NCBI GenBank assembly: GCA_016707425.1
Contig: JADJHU010000019.1
Span: 1-11,237, forward strand
Source of the DNA: Gammaproteobacteria bacterium
GTDB taxonomy: Bacteria; Pseudomonadota; Gammaproteobacteria; Steroidobacterales; Steroidobacteraceae
DNA: 11,237 nucleotides
Direction: 5' to 3'
Below the pieces are notes generated by a model. The model made no database searches. It was not told where the DNA came from and saw only the letters and a list, made by a program, of their open reading frames with translations. The translations under genes and the position numbers were made by a program. Each line of letters starts with the position of its first letter. Position 1 is the first letter of the stretch. Positions 7,485 to 11,237 of this stretch are shown in pieces.

Positions 7485-8406
7485 ATGAAATTTTGCAATC
7501 CGGCTGCCTGCCAACTATTCCCTCATAAGGCGCTCACTTCAGCCCCTGGGAGGCCACACTGCACCCGCAGAAGACGGTGCACTTCGCCCGGGCCGTCGAT
7601 GAACTCGCCTACGATTACCTCTGGGTCGCCGAGCACATCCTCCAGCACCCCAAACTCGTGCCATCGATGGGCGCGAAGTTCTACGAGGGCGTGTCGGCCG
7701 CAGGCTTTCTGCTCGGCGCCACGCAGCGCATCCATCTGCTCACGTATGTATGCCCCATCCCGTACCACAACCCGGTGGTCTGGGCCAAGGCGATTGCCTC
7801 GGTGGACCTATCTCTGCGGCCGACCCGCGCTCGGGCTCGCCGCGGGACATCTGAAGCGCGAGTTCGAGGCAATCGGCGTGCCTTTCGAGAAACGGGGGCC
7901 ATCTGCGACGAATACCTGCGGGGCGATGAAGGCGCTCTGGACCCAGGATCAGCCGGAATTCCACGGGGAGTTCGTGAGCTTCAGCAATATGGTGTTCGAA
8001 CCCAGGCCCTGAGCAGTCGCCGCATCCGGCCCTGCTCATCGGGGCGATGCGAAACCTGCTTTGCCGGGCGGCGACCCTGGGCGACGGCTGGCTGCCCTGG
8101 CAGACGACACTCCGCGAAATGAAGAGCGCGGTTGCCTACATCTACGAGCAGCCCGCAATGCAGGTGCGCAGCAGACCCTTCGAAATCTTCACGCTGCTGG
8201 CGGAGATTCCCGAGGACGATCGCTTAAACTTCTTAAGAAGAGGCGCTATCCGCAGGACAAAGAAGAGACTGTCGACCTGGTGGGCCGGCTGCAGGAAGCC
8301 GGCGCTACGGGCATGGTCTCCACCTGCCCAAGACGGATTCTACGAGGAGTGTCTGGACTGGGTCAGGTGGTTCTCGCATGAGATCATCCCGCTTCACTGG
8401 ACCTGA
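7485..8406 (+). CDS. LLM class flavin/F420-dependent oxidoreductase (luciferase-like), frameshifted
   Basis: Luciferase-like monooxygenase superfamily, an (alpha/beta)8 barrel using reduced FMN or F420. The ATG at 7485 follows a good ribosome site. Joined frames give: an MKF start, a short divergent stretch, VHFARAVDELAYDYLWVAEH, ILQHPKLVPSMGAKFYEG, SAAGFLLGATQRIHLLTYVC, PIPYHNPVVWAKAIASVD, LALGLAAGHLKREFEAIGVP, FEKRG, MKALWTQDQPEFHGEFVSFS, NMVFEPRP, RAATLGDGWLPWQ, EIFTLLAEIPEDDR, KKRRYPQDKEETVDLVGRLQ and a C-terminus ECLDWVRWFSHEIIPLHWT at the TGA 8404-8406. The span of about 307 codons equals the usual length, so only small indels are involved. The pattern (WVAEH, PYHNPV, GLAAGHLKREFEAIG) matches the subgroup annotated as F420-dependent oxidoreductases. 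F420 itself is inference, and an FMNH2-dependent monooxygenase remains possible. It is the first gene of a plus-strand set with the Mo-hydroxylase and amidohydrolase genes. Confidence 0.87.
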
Positions 8407-8411
8407 GGCCC

Positions 8412-10425
8412 ATGGCACACCAAGAGCCCGACTCGAAGACATTCCTGCCAGTTCCTGCGTTTCGTGGGCAGGAGGTGCAGCGTATCGATGATGGCGCTTG
8501 CGACGGCAGCGTCGAATTCATCGACAACGTAACACTCCCCGGGATGCTCCACTGTGCGATCCCCGCGCAGCAGCAGCGCGAATGCCCGTATCCCATCGAC
8601 ACCTCCGCGCCGAGCGTCTGAGGGGGTCATCGCCGTCATCACGGGAGAAGATGTCCGCAAGTCTGACCAACCCTCTGGCGGCTTTCCCGAGGGACCGGGG
8701 CGTACTGCATCGCGACGGACAAGGTGCACTACGTCGGCGAGCCGATTGCCGCCGTGGCGGCGGTCAGCCGACACATTGCCGAGGACGCGCCGTTGGGCTG
8801 ATCGAGGTCGAGCTCGGAGCCGCTGGTGCCGGTCGCGGACACACCTCGAAGCCTATGAAGCCGGGCAGTCCGCTCGTCATCGAGGCACTGGCTCCAACGT
8901 CGTTCTGCAGAAGCAGTTCACGTGGGGACCGGTCGCCGAGGCCTTAAAAGGCAGACCGCGTCTTCGAAGACCGGTTCCGCTGGCACCGTATGGGCGCGAA
9001 TCCCATGGAGACCTTCGGGTGCATCTGCCAGTGGGACGCGGTAACCGGGATGCTCAATGTGCGGGAGCACCCAGTCGCCGCTGCTGTACGCCATGGGGGC
9101 CGCAGGCACGCTCGGCATCCCGACCAACCGGACCAATCTGACCAGCTTGCGCGCGGCATCGCCATCACGAGCCTGCTGTCACGCAGGGCGGGTGGCCGGC
9201 CCGTCAAGTGGATCGAAGACCGCATGGAATACCTGACGGCCGGCAGCAGTCAGGCATGGGACCGCTACTACGAGGCGCGCCTCGCGGTCAGGACCGAAAC
9301 ACGACAGGGCGAGTATGAGGCGACACTGGACAGGACGCTCCGGGATCGCGGATATCGCGCGGGATCCGCGCAGGGAGAGAGCGCCCGCGCGCAGACGGCT
9401 GATCGGCATCGGCATCGCCAACACCGTTGAACCGGGCGTGTTCGACTGGAACGCCTATGCCATCGTCGGTATGAATGCCATCGGCATTCGGAGGGCATCA
9501 CCGTCTCGACTGGACGCGTTCGGGCGGATCACGGCGCGCGTCGGCTTCACGAGCGAGGGCAAGGTCAGTACACCCTGATCGGCGCAGCTGCTCGCGGATT
9601 ATTTCGGTGCGGAGATGACGGATATCGCGGTGGTGCCGCTCAATACCCGCTCGGTGCGCCGCGCCGTCCTTCGGGGGGTGGCAGCAGGCTGGGCGTCGCA
9701 ACCACGGGCGCCACGAGCGGGCGGCAGGAAGCTCAGGAAGAAGATCGTCGAAAGCAGCAGGCCCTGCAGACGCCTGCGGAAAACTCCCGAATTCATCGAC
9801 GGCCGGGTGCAGGTCATCCGGTATGCCTGAGGCGAGAGTGTGAAGCTCCGCCAGACATTGCGGGTGTTCCCATGGCCGCAGCGACCTGCTTTTCCTCCCG
9901 GCATGGAGATGGGCCTCGAGGCGACCGGCATCTGGACCGCACAGGGTCGCGAGCCGATCGACGACCAGGGACGCGCTGAGGAGCTATCCGACGGCGCCAA
10001 CGCCTGTCATCGTGATGGTCGAGATCGACCGGGGAGACCGACAAGTCGAGATCCTGAAATATGGGTCGTCGATGAAACAGGATACGCCCCAATCCCGCGA
10101 CGGTGGAAGGCCTGACGCAGGGCGGAGTGGCGCAAGGCGTGGCCGCAGCGCTGCTCGAGGAATATCCGTACAGCGCGGAGGCGCAGCCACGCGCGACGAC
10201 CTTCGTGGATTACCTGCTGCCATCGATCTGCGAAGTGCCGATGACGGAAAAGTCCGCGCTTGTCACCCCATCGCCGAAGGGTTGCGGAGATGGCGCCTCA
10301 CGGACCCGTTGCAGTCGTGTGCGCGGTCAACGATGCGCTCGCCCGGTCGGGTGATGGCGCGTGAAGTCCGGCCTCGCCGCATCGGCTCTGAGCTGCTGCA
10401 GGAGGCCAAGATGCACCAGGAGTAG
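8412..10425 (+). CDS. Xanthine dehydrogenase family molybdopterin-binding (large) subunit, frameshifted with internal losses
   Basis: Catalytic large subunit of a molybdenum hydroxylase (CoxL/XdhB-like), which would hydroxylate an N-heterocycle, aldehyde or similar substrate with water-derived oxygen. Joined frames give EFIDNVTLPGMLHCAI (N-terminal a/b-hammerhead), GVIAVITGEDVRK, KVHYVGEPIAAVAAVSRHIA, FRWHRMGANPMETFGCICQW, GRPVKWIEDRMEYLTAGSSQ, GIGIANTVEPGVFDWNAYAI, ADYFGAEMTDIAVVPLNT, MEMGLEATGIWTAQGREPID, GLTQGGVAQGVAAALLEEYP, ATTFVDYLLPSICEVPMTE and a C-terminal GVGE segment with the likely catalytic glutamate. The span of 671 codons is short for a family of about 750-790. The GGGFG motif expected near 9140-9150 and a block of about 100 residues before GEYEATLDRTL (near 9300), which normally holds the AYRGxGRPE cofactor motif, are missing. 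It starts 5 nt after the LLM stop. No FAD or 2Fe-2S partner subunit is in view. Confidence 0.83.
10418..10422 (+). promoter_or_regulatory. Shine-Dalgarno of the amidohydrolase gene
   Basis: AGGAG at 10418-10422 directly abuts the TAG stop of the Mo-hydroxylase gene and lies 8 nt before the ATG at 10431. It fixes this start and supports translation from a shared mRNA. Confidence 0.65.
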
Positions 10426-10430
10426 AACGC

Positions 10431-11237
10431 ATGGCCAGGAAAGACTATTTCATCCTCGACACCGAGACGCACCCGATCGATGCCGCCATCTGGCATCAAC
10501 TCGCCCCGTACGAGGGCACGAAGCGGTTCATGCATTCCCTTCAGGGGTGCATCCGGCCGCTCGTCAAGGAATTCCCATCGATGGAGAACGATGGCGCGGG
10601 GCCCTTCGAGAAGATGATCGCGAATATGGATGCTTCGGGTACGGACATGGCCTGTGTCATCCCGGAAGGCTTCCTCTTCTGCAGCGGCGGCACGACCCCG
10701 ATCTCGACCAACGCGTGGATGCTCACCGGCGTACAGAAGTATCCGGACCGGTTCATCATGTGTCCGAACTTCGGCCCGATCATCCAGCGCGGCGTCGATG
10801 AAGCCATCCGCGAACGGGGTTCATGGTGAAGGAGTACGGGGTCAAGGTCTTCCAAGTTCTGCCCCCCGAAGACACCCACATCAACGACAAGCGGCTCTGG
10901 CCCTTCTTCGCGAAGGCGCAGGGAGCTGAATCGTCGTGCAGGCACACCGGAACGGGATACGTCTACGGCGGCCGGAACAAGTACTGCCACCCGGCACTCC
11001 TCGAGGATGTCCTGTACGATTTCTACGACCTGCGCATCGTCGCCTTCCACTTCGGCTGGCCACACCATCGCGAGCTGAATCTCCTGGCGGCGACCTTCCC
11101 GAACCTCTACATCAGCGTGAGCTTCCTGAACCATGCGGCGAGCTGGCGGCCAAAACTCTTCCAAGCGCTGATCGGCGAGGCCATGCTGTCACGACGGTCG
11201 ACAAGATCGTCTGGGGCAGCGACACGAACGGCTCCGG
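10431..11237 (+). CDS. Amidohydrolase family protein (amidohydrolase-2, TIM-barrel metal hydrolase/decarboxylase), C-terminus beyond window
   Basis: Metal-dependent TIM-barrel enzyme of the amidohydrolase-2 (ACMSD-like) group, whose members hydrolyse or decarboxylate cyclic and unsaturated acids. From the ATG at 10431 the first 130 residues read cleanly: DYFILDTETHPIDAAIWHQL, FMHSLQGCIRPLVKEFPSME, NMDASGTDMACVIPEGFLF, and TGVQKYPDRFIMCPNFGPII. After a frameshift near 10820 come VKEYGVKVFQVLPPEDTHIN, LWPFFAKAQELN, HTGTGYVYGGRNKYCHPALL (after another break near 10945), RIVAFHFGWPHHRELNLLAA, TFPNLYISVSFLNHAASW and, after a further shift near 11190, KIVWGSDTNGS at the edge. The strand-end histidines (HTG, AFHFG) and the late aspartate (GSD) match family metal and catalytic positions. 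The N-terminal motif is ETH, not the usual HxH. It is cut by the window end, with perhaps 40-80 residues missing. It is the third gene of the LLM/Mo-hydroxylase operon; the substrate is unknown. Confidence 0.87.

Noticed and set aside
7217..7528. A 103-codon plus-strand frame in the divergent intergenic region
   Set aside because: No recognisable protein or ribosome site, and it overlaps the well-supported start of the LLM gene in another frame.
8229..8240. Perfect 12-bp palindrome CTTCTTAAGAAG
   Set aside because: It lies inside the LLM coding sequence, where the codons encode a conserved Leu/Lys stretch, so it is best explained by coding content.
1..11237. CRISPR array, insertion sequence, integrase, toxin-antitoxin or phage-defence genes
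   Set aside because: No regularly spaced direct repeats, transposase or integrase motifs, or defence-type domains were seen on either strand.

Overview
The window is GC-rich bacterial DNA, densely packed with genes. Paired HlyD/EmrA-type and DHA2/EmrB-type efflux genes, a PaaY-type hexapeptide protein and the general style of the enzymes suggest a Gram-negative, proteobacterium-like host. I cannot name a genus. The content looks catabolic: CoA ligation, dehydrogenation, molybdenum-dependent hydroxylation and amidohydrolase chemistry, with a regulated efflux pump in the middle. Such sets are common in clusters for aromatic, terpenoid or steroid-like compounds, but the substrate cannot be read from the sequence.

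Almost every gene is broken by single-base insertions or deletions. The pieces in the different frames still join into well-conserved proteins, with motifs intact on both sides of each break. This fits an uncorrected noisy long-read contig better than old pseudogenes. The coordinates below therefore give the reconstructed extent of each gene, not one open frame. Two genes, the FAD-dependent oxidoreductase and the molybdenum hydroxylase large subunit, also seem to lack internal blocks of coding sequence.

Layout. (1) 1-1419, minus strand: an acyl-CoA synthetase whose C-terminus runs off the window. (2) 1460-2852, plus strand, divergent from it: an SDR oxidoreductase, then a PaaY-type hexapeptide-repeat protein starting 1 nt after the SDR stop. 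(3) 7206-2856, minus strand: a tight operon of a MarR regulator, an EmrA-like membrane-fusion protein, an EmrB-like DHA2 transporter and an FAD-dependent oxidoreductase related to fumarate reductase/3-ketosteroid dehydrogenase. Its end is convergent with the PaaY-type gene. (4) 7207-7484: a 278-bp divergent intergenic region with palindromes that may be operators. (5) 7485-11237, plus strand: an LLM-class (luciferase-like) oxidoreductase, a xanthine dehydrogenase-family molybdopterin-binding subunit and an amidohydrolase cut by the window end, with 5-nt gaps between genes.

A plausible joint role, by inference only, is CoA activation and redox processing of an organic acid, with PaaY-type CoA housekeeping, beside an oxidative branch (LLM enzyme, Mo-hydroxylase, amidohydrolase) and an effector-responsive export system that carries its own flavoprotein. 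I saw no mobile element, CRISPR array, rRNA or tRNA, and no clear defence or otherwise undescribed system.
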